Origin: Gelria sp. Kuro-4
GTDB taxonomy: Bacteria > Bacillota > DTU030 > DUMP01
Assembly: GCF_019668485.1 (NCBI RefSeq)
Contig: NZ_AP024619.1
Location: 1,797,001-1,861,000 of the forward strand
DNA: 64,000 nt
Direction of reading: 5' to 3'
Under the pieces are notes generated by a model. That model was given only the letters and a program-made list of their open reading frames with translations. It was not told the DNA's origin and ran no database searches. Shown here piece by piece: positions 10,083 through 17,556 of this stretch. A program made the position numbers and the translations under genes. Position 1 is the first letter of the stretch. Every line of letters begins with the position of its first letter.

Positions 10083-10483
10083 AGATCAGCCGGATAGATC
10101 ATGTGGGTATTGCGGTCCGAAGCTTGGAAGAGGCCCTCAAGTTTTATGAAGGGGTGCTGGGCATCAAGGCCAGCGGTGAGGAAGAAGTACCGGAACAGCT
10201 GGTGCGCACGGCGTTTTTGCCGGTGGGAGACAGCGAAATTGAACTCCTCGCATCCACCAGCCCGGAAGGCCCCATCGCCCGCTTTATCGAAAAGCGGGGC
10301 GAGGGGATCCAGCACATCGCCCTGCGCGTGGATAACATTGAGGCGGCTTTGGAGAGACTGAAGGCGGCGGGTGTGCGCCTGCTGGATGAGGTGCCGCGGC
10401 ACGGCGCCGGGGGCGCCCGGATCGCCTTTCTCCATCCCAAGGCCACCGGCGGGGTGTTGCTCGAACTGACAGAACGCGCTTAG
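10079..10483 (+). CDS. mce: methylmalonyl-CoA epimerase
   Basis: This 134-residue vicinal-oxygen-chelate (glyoxalase fold) protein has two beta-alpha-beta repeats. It starts [18 protein letters not shown] and carries the metal-ligand regions around H8, E61-like (EIELL), H82-like (IQHIALRV) and the C-terminal LLELTE. It interconverts the R and S forms of methylmalonyl-CoA, linking the mutase to the decarboxylase encoded next. It overlaps meaB by 4 bases. After its stop the sequence contains a strong promoter for mmdA. Confidence 0.93.
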   Translation: MKISRIDHVGIAVRSLEEALKFYEGVLGIKASGEEEVPEQLVRTAFLPVGDSEIELLASTSPEGPIARFIEKRGEGIQHIALRVDNIEAALERLKAAGVRLLDEVPRHGAGGARIAFLHPKATGGVLLELTERA

Positions 10484-10490
10484 GCTCCCC

Positions 10491-10519
10491 TTGACCGATC
10501 ATAAGGTAGTAGATACAAT
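10491..10519 (+). promoter_or_regulatory. sigma-A promoter for the methylmalonyl-CoA decarboxylase genes
   Basis: TTGACC at 10491-10496 and TACAAT at 10514-10519 are separated by exactly 17 bases, an excellent housekeeping promoter. It lies directly after the mce stop and 31 bases before the mmdA start, so the decarboxylase subunits can be expressed separately from the mutase operon. Confidence 0.75.
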
Positions 10520-10549
10520 GGAAGCAAAATGTGCCAGGAGGTGGGCGAA

Positions 10550-12094
10550 TTGCCAAAGGATGTCTTAACCGATCTGGCCGAGCAACGGTCCAGGGTGCTG
10601 GCGGCCGGAGGGGAGAAGCGCATCGCGAAGCAGCATGGTATGGGCAAGCTTACGGCACGCGAGCGTCTGGCGCGGTTGCTGGATGAAAACAGTTTTGTGG
10701 AACTGGATATGCACGTCCGCCACCGCTGCACCGAATTCGGCATGGCCGAGGTCGAGGCGCCGGCTGAGGGTGTCATCACCGGGTATGGCACCATCGACGG
10801 GCGTTTGGTGTATGTTTTCGCCCAGGACTTTACCGTTATCGGCGGTTCATTGGGCGAGATGCATGCCAAAAAAATTACGAAGGTTATGGATCTGGCCCTG
10901 AAGATGGGGGCACCGCTCATCGGCATCAACGACTCCGGGGGCGCCCGCATTCAAGAAGGTGTGGATGCGCTGTCCGGCTACGGGCAGATCTTCTTTCGCA
11001 ACACCATCGCTTCCGGTGTCATTCCGCAGTTTTCAATAATCATGGGCCCCTGCGCCGGGGGCGCGGTGTATTCGCCGGCACTCACGGACTTCATCTTTAT
11101 GGTGCAGGGGGCGAACATGTTCATCACCGGCCCGCAGGTAATTAAAGCGGTCACGGGGGAAGACGTTTCGGCCGAAGAGTTGGGCGGCGCCCAGACCCAC
11201 AACCGGACGAGCGGGGTCGCCCACTTTATGGCCGCCAGTGAAGATGAGTGCTTTGCCCAGGTGCGCACGCTGCTCTCCTACCTGCCCAGCAACAACCTGG
11301 AGGCACCGCCGCGGCGCGCCAGCGCCGACCCGCTGACCCGGGCCGACCTTTCTTTGCGCGACGTCGTTCCGGCCGAGTCGAATCGAGGCTACGACATGCG
11401 GGATGTCATCACCCGGGTGGTGGACGAGGGCGTTTTCTTTGAGACCCAGAGCCTATACGCGCCCAACATGCTCACCGGTTTCGCCCGCCTTAACGGCTAC
11501 AGCATCGGGATCATCGCCAACCAGCCCCGGGTGCTGGCCGGGTGTCTTGATATCAATGCCTCGGACAAGGCTGCGCGCTTCATACGCTTTTGCGATGCCT
11601 TCAACATCCCGGTGGTTAACTTTGTGGACGTCCCGGGCTTCCTTCCCGGTACGAACCAAGAGTACGGCGGCATCATCCGTCACGGGGCAAAAATGCTCTA
11701 CGCGTACTCGGAAGCCACTGTGCCAAAGATCACCCTAATCGTGCGCAAGGCGTACGGCGGTGCGTATCTGGCCATGTGCAGCCGCGACCTGGGTGCGGAC
11801 CAGGTGTTCGCCTGGCCGGGGGCGGAAATCGCCGTCATGGGCCCGGAGGGTGCGGCCAACATCATCTTCCGCAAAGACATCGAGGCGGCGAGTGACCCGC
11901 AGGCGATGCGGGAAGAAAAGATCGCCGAATACCGTGAGCGCTTCGCCAATCCCTACATCGCTGCCGCCCGCGGCTACCTGGATGACGTGATCGATCCGGC
12001 AGAGACACGTTCACGCTTAGGGTGTGCCCTGGAGATGCTGGCCAGCAAACGGGAAACCAGGCCCGCCAAGAAGCACGGGAACATCCCGGTATAG
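10550..12094 (+). CDS. mmdA: methylmalonyl-CoA decarboxylase, carboxyltransferase (alpha) subunit
   Basis: This 514-residue protein belongs to the propionyl-CoA carboxylase beta family. It shows KLTARERLARLLD, the oxyanion-hole glycines in GAPLIGINDSGGARIQEG, CAGGAVYSPAL, and the C-terminal half with NIPVVNFVDVPGFLPG and KAYGGAYLAM. With a biotin carrier and membrane pump encoded downstream, it transfers CO2 from methylmalonyl-CoA to biotin. No biotin carboxylase gene is present, which favours decarboxylase over carboxylase. The TTG at 10550 was chosen because AGGAGGTG (10536-10543) precedes it; the upstream ATG at 10529 would leave that site inside the gene. Confidence 0.92.
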   Translation: MPKDVLTDLAEQRSRVLAAGGEKRIAKQHGMGKLTARERLARLLDENSFVELDMHVRHRCTEFGMAEVEAPAEGVITGYGTIDGRLVYVFAQDFTVIGGSLGEMHAKKITKVMDLALKMGAPLIGINDSGGARIQEGVDALSGYGQIFFRNTIASGVIPQFSIIMGPCAGGAVYSPALTDFIFMVQGANMFITGPQVIKAVTGEDVSAEELGGAQTHNRTSGVAHFMAASEDECFAQVRTLLSYLPSNNLEAPPRRASADPLTRADLSLRDVVPAESNRGYDMRDVITRVVDEGVFFETQSLYAPNMLTGFARLNGYSIGIIANQPRVLAGCLDINASDKAARFIRFCDAFNIPVVNFVDVPGFLPGTNQEYGGIIRHGAKMLYAYSEATVPKITLIVRKAYGGAYLAMCSRDLGADQVFAWPGAEIAVMGPEGAANIIFRKDIEAASDPQAMREEKIAEYRERFANPYIAAARGYLDDVIDPAETRSRLGCALEMLASKRETRPAKKHGNIPV

Positions 12095-12110
12095 AGAGCA
12101 GGTGATAGGA

Positions 12111-12497
12111 GTGGAACCGCGTATCGGCGCCTTAGCCTTGACCATTATCGACATGACCATAGTCTTTGCCGTCCTTTTTGGTTTAGCCTTGGTGATTAGA
12201 CTCACGAAATGGGTACTGGCCCAGGGGCAGCGCGGCCGGGAGGATGGTGCGGTGGTGGTGACTGAACCAAAGGAAGCCCCGGCTGCGGCGGGACCAGTGG
12301 CGGCGGACGGGGTCGGGGTCACGCCGGCTGTACTCTCCGCCATCACCGCGGCTCTGGCGGCCTATCTGGGTGACGGGCCAGCTGACTTGCGCTTGAGTTC
12401 CCTCCGACGGCTGGAGCCGGCGGAAAGCTGGAGCGCCGCCGGTCGCCTGGAGAACACTGCAGGAAGAAGCCACTTACAGATGAGGAGGTTTTCGTAA
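12111..12497 (+). CDS. mmdD: Na+-translocating decarboxylase small membrane (OadG-like) subunit
   Basis: This 128-residue protein has a single N-terminal membrane segment (about residues 8-28), a short charged linker and an alanine-rich, acidic tail ending with a LSAITAALAAYLG helix, the layout of OadG/MmdD subunits. It holds the carboxyltransferase and the membrane pump together. The GTG at 12111 follows AGGTGATAGGA. It ends directly against the biotin carrier gene with no gap. Confidence 0.8.
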   Translation: MEPRIGALALTIIDMTIVFAVLFGLALVIRLTKWVLAQGQRGREDGAVVVTEPKEAPAAAGPVAADGVGVTPAVLSAITAALAAYLGDGPADLRLSSLRRLEPAESWSAAGRLENTAGRSHLQMRRFS

Positions 12498-12905
12498 GTG
12501 AGAAAGTTCCGCGTCACTGTCAACGGCGAGACATACGAGGTAGAGGTGGAAGAGACCGGGGCCGTGGAGGCCGTCGCTCCCGCCGCCAAGGCGGCTGCAC
12601 CGAGTGCGCCTCCGGCTCCGGCAGCCCGGGCAGCGGAGCGTCCGCAGCCGGCTCCGGCGCCAAAACCGGCGGCCCAACCAGCGGCGGCCGCTGCCGGCAG
12701 CGTTAAGGCCCCCATGCCCGGCAATATCCTGGCGGTGAAGGTTAAACCGGGCGACCAGGTGAAGAGCGGCCAGGTGCTGCTCACGCTGGAGGCCATGAAG
12801 ATGGAGAACGAGATTGTGGCGCCGCGCGCGGGGACGGTGAAAGATGTTTTTGTGAGCGCCGGGCAGTCGGTGAACACGGGCGATGTGCTGGTGAACCTGG
12901 AGTAA
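12498..12905 (+). CDS. mmdC: biotin carrier subunit of methylmalonyl-CoA decarboxylase
   Basis: This 135-residue protein has a short N-terminal beta domain, an Ala-Pro linker (about residues 25-68) and a C-terminal biotinyl domain with the AMKMEN motif; K101 is the biotinylated lysine. The low-complexity Ala/Pro hinge lets the domain swing between the carboxyltransferase and the membrane decarboxylase. The GTG start follows GAGGAGG. It lies between the small subunit and the pump subunit. Confidence 0.93.
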   Translation: MRKFRVTVNGETYEVEVEETGAVEAVAPAAKAAAPSAPPAPAARAAERPQPAPAPKPAAQPAAAAAGSVKAPMPGNILAVKVKPGDQVKSGQVLLTLEAMKMENEIVAPRAGTVKDVFVSAGQSVNTGDVLVNLE

Positions 12906-12929
12906 AAGGCGCACCGGGAGAGTGAGGAA

Positions 12930-14048
12930 ATGAGCATTCTGGACAATCTGGCGACCCTGGCCGCAACGACGGGCCTCGCAGAGCTGACATGGGGCAACGT
13001 CGTTATGATCCTGGTGGGCTGTGCGTTGCTGTACCTGGCCATTGCCAAGGGGTTTGAGCCGCTACTCTTGGCGCCCATCGGTTTTGGTTGTGTTCTGGCC
13101 AACCTGCCGCTCACCGGCATCATGGACGAGGGTGGACTGCTGCGTTATCTCTACTTTGGCGTCGAGCACGAGATCTTCCCTCCCCTCATCTTCCTTGGAG
13201 TCGGTGCGATGACGGACTTCGGGCCGCTTCTGGCCAACCCCAGCACCATACTCTTGGGGGCGGCGGCCCAATTCGGCGTTTTCGTCTCGCTTTTGGGTGC
13301 TGAACTCTTGGGGTTCAACATAAGAGAAGCGGCCTCGATCGGGATCATCGGTGGTGCCGACGGGCCTACCGCCATCTACCTCACCATGAAGCTGGCTCCC
13401 CACCTGCTTGGACCGATTGCGGTTGCCGCCTACTCGTACATGTCTCTGGTACCACTTATTCAACCGCCCATCATGCGGGCGCTGACTACGCCTAAAGAGC
13501 GCCAGGTGGTGATGGAGCAGCTGCGGCCGGTGTCGAAGGCCGAGCGCATTCTGTTTCCCATTGTTTCCACCGTTACCGTGTCATTGCTTCTTCCCCCGAT
13601 CGCGCCCCTGCTCGGGATGCTGATGTTGGGGAACCTGTTACGGGAAAGCGGCGTGACCGAAAGGCTTTCGAAGACGGCCCAGAATGAGCTGATCAATATC
13701 ATCACCATTTTCCTGGCGACTTCCGTCGGGGCCACCATGAATGCTGAAAGCTTCCTCAACGCACAGACGATCAAGATTATTCTACTGGGCCTGGTGGCCT
13801 TTGCCGGCGGCACCGCCAGCGGAGTACTTTTGGGCAAGGTCATGTATGTCCTGTCGGGCGGCAAGGTGAACCCGCTCATTGGCTCTGCCGGCGTATCGGC
13901 GGTGCCGATGGCGGCTCGCGTTTCCCAGGTGGTTGGGCAGCGCGAAAACCCGGGCAACTTCCTCTTAATGCACGCCATGGGGCCCAACGTCGCCGGTGTC
14001 ATCGGTACGGCCGTGGCGGCGGGCGTGATGCTGGCTCTGCTGCAGTAA
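12930..14048 (+). CDS. mmdB: Na+-pumping decarboxylase, membrane (beta) subunit
   Basis: This 372-residue polytopic membrane protein is the OadB/MmdB sodium pump. The functionally essential aspartate lies in GGADGPT (D144), and the C-terminal half contains [11 protein letters not shown] and [10 protein letters not shown]. It decarboxylates carboxybiotin and exports Na+. About nine to eleven hydrophobic segments are visible. The ATG at 12930 follows GGGAGAGTGAGGAA. It is the last gene of the propionate block. Confidence 0.95.
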   Translation: MSILDNLATLAATTGLAELTWGNVVMILVGCALLYLAIAKGFEPLLLAPIGFGCVLANLPLTGIMDEGGLLRYLYFGVEHEIFPPLIFLGVGAMTDFGPLLANPSTILLGAAAQFGVFVSLLGAELLGFNIREAASIGIIGGADGPTAIYLTMKLAPHLLGPIAVAAYSYMSLVPLIQPPIMRALTTPKERQVVMEQLRPVSKAERILFPIVSTVTVSLLLPPIAPLLGMLMLGNLLRESGVTERLSKTAQNELINIITIFLATSVGATMNAESFLNAQTIKIILLGLVAFAGGTASGVLLGKVMYVLSGGKVNPLIGSAGVSAVPMAARVSQVVGQRENPGNFLLMHAMGPNVAGVIGTAVAAGVMLALLQ

Positions 14049-14126
14049 AAGGCAGCGGCCGCGCGGCATAGAAGACGGCCACCTGCATAAAATATACTGC
14101 TTAGTAAGAGTGAGCAGGTGGTAAGG

Positions 14127-14408
14127 ATGCAAGAAGAATGTGCCGGCGGCGTTGAAGCGCTGCACCGCGAGATCAGCGGCCTGGAAGCGCGGCTGGCCGG
14201 GCTGCGCCTGGGCAGGCGTGTACTCATGAATCTCATTGAGCTGCTCGAGAAAAGACGGCGCACAGAGGTGCAGCAGCTGGAGCGGGAGGTGGCGCGTCTA
14301 AAACGCCGCAACCGAGCGCTGGCCCGGCTCCTCTGGGAAAAAAGCAGGCTGAGTGTCGAGCCGGTAGAGAAGCCGGCCCGACCGGGGTCAGAAAGACGAG
14401 CGGAATAA
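14127..14408 (+). CDS. small coiled-coil protein, function unknown
   Basis: This 93-residue protein is almost entirely helical, with heptad-like leucines (EISGLEARLAGLRLGRR, REVARLKRRNRALARLL) and a highly basic C-terminal half. I do not recognise a family. The ATG at 14127 follows AGGTGG; GTG at 14118 is an alternative. A candidate -10 (TATACT, 14093-14098) and a clear terminator downstream support expression as an independent unit. Confidence 0.55.
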   Translation: MQEECAGGVEALHREISGLEARLAGLRLGRRVLMNLIELLEKRRRTEVQQLEREVARLKRRNRALARLLWEKSRLSVEPVEKPARPGSERRAE

Positions 14409-14426
14409 GAAAGCGGCCTTTACCTA

Positions 14427-14455
14427 AAGCCTCCACCCGGCGGTGGGGGCTTTTT
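14427..14455 (+). terminator. intrinsic terminator after the coiled-coil gene
   Basis: Bases 14427-14437 pair with 14442-14452 (11 bp, one G-U) around a four-base loop, followed by TTTTT at 14451-14455. It closes the transcript of the coiled-coil gene and separates it from the decarboxylase gene. Confidence 0.85.
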
Positions 14456-14536
14456 CGTGCCCTGATCCTGTTAAAACAGCATACAGAGCGCCAATCCTGT
14501 GCCAAGAATTTTTATTGGCGAAGGGCTCCTTCTATC

Positions 14537-14565
14537 TTGCATTTAGCTCTGGTTTATGCTTAAAT
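14537..14565 (+). promoter_or_regulatory. probable promoter for the Orn/Lys/Arg decarboxylase gene
   Basis: TTGCAT at 14537-14542 and TTAAAT at 14560-14565 are 17 bases apart, and the -10 is extended by a TG at 14557-14558. It lies 32 bases before the start of the decarboxylase. Confidence 0.5.
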
Positions 14566-14596
14566 AGACGTGTTGTCAAGGAAAGGAGTGACACTG

Positions 14597-16099
14597 GTGA
14601 CGGTCGTACAGGAAGAAACCCCCCTCTTTACGGCCCTCAAGAAGTACCTCGACGCTGGAGTGTTGCCCTTTCACGTTCCCGGTCACAAACAAGGGCGCGG
14701 TTTGCCGGAGTTTACGAATTTCGTCGGGCCCAATGTCATGGGGATCGACCTGACCTGCATGGAGGACCTGGACAACATCTGCAGCCCTCGGGGGGTTATC
14801 CAGCAGGCAGAGGAACTGGCTGCCGAGGTATGGGGGGCAGACCATGCTCATTTCTTGGTCAACGGCACCACGTCGGGCATTCAAGCCATGATCATGAGCG
14901 TCTGCGCTCCGGGAGATGAAATCATCCTGCCGCGCAACGCGCACAAGTCGGCCATCGGCGGGATTATCTTAAGCGGGGCACGCCCGGTTTACATTGAGCC
15001 GGATATTGATGATTACTTCGGCATCGCCATGGGAATCAGTGTAGAGCGGGTGGCCCGGGCGCTGCAACAACACCCGCACGCCAAAGCGGTGTTCGTGATC
15101 AACCCCACCTACTATGGGGTGGCTTCACCGCTGGAGGCGATCATCCGCCTTGCGCACGCATACGGGGCAGCGGTCATCGTTGACGAGGCGCACGGCGCCC
15201 ACCTGCGGTTTCACCCGGAGCTACCGGTGAGCGGTGCCGAGGCGGGAGCCGATCTTGTCGCCACCAGTGTTCACAAGCTGGCCGGGTCGTTAACGCAGAG
15301 TTCACTCCTTTTGGTAAATGAAGGCCGGGTGGATCCCAAACGGGTGAAAGCAGTGCTCAACCTTACCCAGACCACCAGCCCTTCCTACGTGCTTTTAGCA
15401 TCGCTTGATGTCGCGCGCAAGCAGATGGCGGCTGAGGGTCGGCGCTTGGTGGACAAGGCGCTGCGCCTGGCTCGTCGGGTGCGGGCTCAGCTGGCGGAAG
15501 TGCCCGGCCTGGTGGTGCTGGACGAAACGGTGCTTAACGACAGCGGTTGCTATGCTTTCGATCCGACGAAGATTGTGGTCAATGCCCGCGAGCTGGGCCT
15601 TTCCGGCCACGAACTGGAGAAACTGATGCGCCGGCACTTTGGCGTCCAGGCCGAGCTCTCTGATCTTTACAACGCCCTCTTCTTAATTACCATCGGTGAT
15701 GACGAAGGGCTGGTGGAGCGCCTGGTGGCGAGCCTGAAGACCATCGCCGGCCGGCGCGAACGGTTCAATGTGGTCAAGTACCCCACCTACCTGCCGGAGC
15801 TGCCGGAGCAGGTATTGTCCCCCGAAGAAGCCTTCTACGGTGAAACGCGCTCGGTCCCACTGGATGAGGCGGAAGGCGAGGTCAGTGCGGAGATGATTAT
15901 GGCGTATCCGCCGGGCATCCCTCTGATTTGCCCCGGAGAGCGGCTGAGCCGTGAGGTAATTGATTATATCAATATCTTAAAACGCGAACGCCTTAACCTA
16001 CAGGGCACCGAGGATCCAACCGTAGGGCGAATCAAAGTGGTCCAAAGCTGCCCCGCTTTGGCCCGACCACGGATCGACCTGGCCCAGCACGTGGGTTGA
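14597..16099 (+). CDS. speA: Orn/Lys/Arg decarboxylase family protein (arginine decarboxylase likely)
   Basis: This 500-residue PLP enzyme is of the fold-I amino acid decarboxylase group. Visible features are FHVPGHKQGRG near 25, VNGTTSGIQA near 88, DEAHGAH at 196-202 and the PLP lysine K227 in SVHKLAG, then the C-terminal domain with YPPGIPLICPGE. Size fits Bacillus SpeA (arginine to agmatine, polyamine synthesis). An S-adenosylmethionine decarboxylase at 57,446 supports polyamine synthesis, but lysine or ornithine remain possible substrates. The GTG at 14597 follows AAAGGAGTG. It ends at a terminator that overlaps the miaB promoter. Confidence 0.88.
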   Translation: MTVVQEETPLFTALKKYLDAGVLPFHVPGHKQGRGLPEFTNFVGPNVMGIDLTCMEDLDNICSPRGVIQQAEELAAEVWGADHAHFLVNGTTSGIQAMIMSVCAPGDEIILPRNAHKSAIGGIILSGARPVYIEPDIDDYFGIAMGISVERVARALQQHPHAKAVFVINPTYYGVASPLEAIIRLAHAYGAAVIVDEAHGAHLRFHPELPVSGAEAGADLVATSVHKLAGSLTQSSLLLVNEGRVDPKRVKAVLNLTQTTSPSYVLLASLDVARKQMAAEGRRLVDKALRLARRVRAQLAEVPGLVVLDETVLNDSGCYAFDPTKIVVNARELGLSGHELEKLMRRHFGVQAELSDLYNALFLITIGDDEGLVERLVASLKTIAGRRERFNVVKYPTYLPELPEQVLSPEEAFYGETRSVPLDEAEGEVSAEMIMAYPPGIPLICPGERLSREVIDYINILKRERLNLQGTEDPTVGRIKVVQSCPALARPRIDLAQHVG

Positions 16100-16107
16100 T
16101 CCCTCAC

Positions 16108-16141
16108 CCTGGCCGTTCTTTTGTCTGGCGGCCAGGTTTTT
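16108..16141 (+). terminator. intrinsic terminator of the decarboxylase gene
   Basis: CCTGGCCG (16108-16115) pairs perfectly with CGGCCAGG (16129-16136) over a 13-base loop and is followed by TTTTTG. The loop and 3' arm carry the -35 hexamer and spacer of the next promoter, so the two signals are physically interleaved. Confidence 0.75.
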
Positions 16142-16149
16142 GTTATAAT
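16121..16149 (+). promoter_or_regulatory. sigma-A promoter of the miaB-mutS-mutL-miaA-hfq run
   Basis: TTGTCT (16121-16126), a 17-base spacer and a perfect extended -10 (TGT then TATAAT, 16144-16149) lie 32 bases before the miaB start. The -35 sits in the loop of the preceding terminator. Confidence 0.75.
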
Positions 16150-16180
16150 AGGAGACAGGGTTTCAGGAAGGGTGAGATGG

Positions 16181-17503
16181 GTGGCGCGCGGAAAGTTCTT
16201 GCTGAAGGTGGCCGGGTGCCAGATGAGTTTTCACGATGCCGAGGTGCTGGCCGGGCTCCTTAAGCAGGCCGGCTACACGGAGGCGGCTGCGCCTGCCGAG
16301 GCCGACGTTATTGTTTTTCAGACCTGCTGCGTGCGCGAGACGGCGGAACGCAAACTTTACGGCCAGGTCAACGAGCTGCGCGGCTTAAAACGCGAGAAGC
16401 CGGGGCTCATCGTCGGTCTGGCCGGTTGCTTGGCGCAAAAGGACAGGGAAAAGGCCTTGCAGCGGTGCCCCCACCTGGACTTTGTGCTGGGAACGCAGCG
16501 GTTGGGCGATCTGCCCCAAATCCTCGCCGCCCTCAGGGATGGCTGCCAGGGGATCGTGGATGTGGACGAAGGGGCGAACCTGGAGGGACTTCCCATAGCG
16601 CGGGCGGAGGGCGTACGGGCTTACGTAAATATCAGCTACGGCTGCAACAACTTTTGTACCTACTGCATAGTTCCCTACGTGCGCGGGCCGGAGAAGAGCC
16701 GCCCGCCGGCGGCGGTGCTGGCCGAGGTGGAGGAGGCGGCGCAGGCCGGCTACCGTGAGGTCATGCTTCTAGGACAGAACGTGAACACCTACGGGCGGGA
16801 CCTTGAGGAGCCTACTGATTTTGCCGCCCTGCTGCGGCGGGTGGATAAGGTGCCACAGCTCGCGCGGATCCGGTACATGACTTCCCACCCGCGTGACTTT
16901 ACGGAAGAGATGATCCGAGCGGTAAGGGAAACAGAAAAGGTCTGCGAGCACTTCCACCTGCCGCTGCAAGCCGGTAGTAACCGCATCCTGGCGGCGATGA
17001 ACCGCGGTTACACACGTGAACGCTATCTGAAACTGGTTGCGAAGGTGCGCTCCCTGGTACCGGGTGCCAGCATAACCACCGACCTGATCGTCGGTTTTCC
17101 CGGAGAGACGGAGGAAGACTTTCAGGCCACGCTGGACATGGTGGAAAGGGTGCGCTTTGACGCCGCTTACACCTTCATCTTTTCACCGCGCGAAGGAACG
17201 CGGGCGGCTACTCTGCCCGGCCAAGTTACGGCGGCGGTAAAGAAGGAACGCTTGGCCCGGCTGAACGCGTTGCAGAACCGCATCAGCCGGGAGCTGAACG
17301 AGGCTTTGGTCGGCCGGGTGGTGGAAATCCTGGTGGAGGGCCCGAGCAAGAACAACCCCGACCGGCTGGCCGGCCGGACGCGGACCAACAAGCTGGTGCA
17401 TTTTACCGGACCGGCGAGCCTGCGCGGGGAGCAGGTGAAGGTACGCATCAAGAGGGCCTTTACGTGGACGCTGGACGGGGATCTGGTGACGCCGCCCAAC
17501 TGA
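16181..17503 (+). CDS. miaB: tRNA-2-methylthio-N6-isopentenyladenosine synthase MiaB
   Basis: This 440-residue radical SAM methylthiotransferase has an N-terminal UPF0004 domain with cysteines in GCQMS, TCCVRE and GCLAQ (auxiliary cluster). The radical SAM core has CNNFCTYC, followed by VRGPEKSR, and a C-terminal TRAM domain. It methylthiolates A37 of tRNAs after MiaA has added the prenyl group, and miaA is encoded 4.5 kb downstream. The GTG at 16181 was chosen because family members start just before the GCQM motif; GAAGGGTGAG precedes it. The longer frame from 16121 would begin within the promoter. Confidence 0.93.
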   Translation: MARGKFLLKVAGCQMSFHDAEVLAGLLKQAGYTEAAAPAEADVIVFQTCCVRETAERKLYGQVNELRGLKREKPGLIVGLAGCLAQKDREKALQRCPHLDFVLGTQRLGDLPQILAALRDGCQGIVDVDEGANLEGLPIARAEGVRAYVNISYGCNNFCTYCIVPYVRGPEKSRPPAAVLAEVEEAAQAGYREVMLLGQNVNTYGRDLEEPTDFAALLRRVDKVPQLARIRYMTSHPRDFTEEMIRAVRETEKVCEHFHLPLQAGSNRILAAMNRGYTRERYLKLVAKVRSLVPGASITTDLIVGFPGETEEDFQATLDMVERVRFDAAYTFIFSPREGTRAATLPGQVTAAVKKERLARLNALQNRISRELNEALVGRVVEILVEGPSKNNPDRLAGRTRTNKLVHFTGPASLRGEQVKVRIKRAFTWTLDGDLVTPPN

Positions 17504-17556
17504 AGTGCGGGGGCGTGACCGGAGCGACGACTTTGGTCGAGGGAGGGGAGAGGACG

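Noticed and set aside
12111-12905. treating the carrier genes as part of an acetyl-CoA or propionyl-CoA carboxylase
   Set aside because: No biotin carboxylase gene is present and a sodium-pump beta subunit follows, so a decarboxylase is the better reading.
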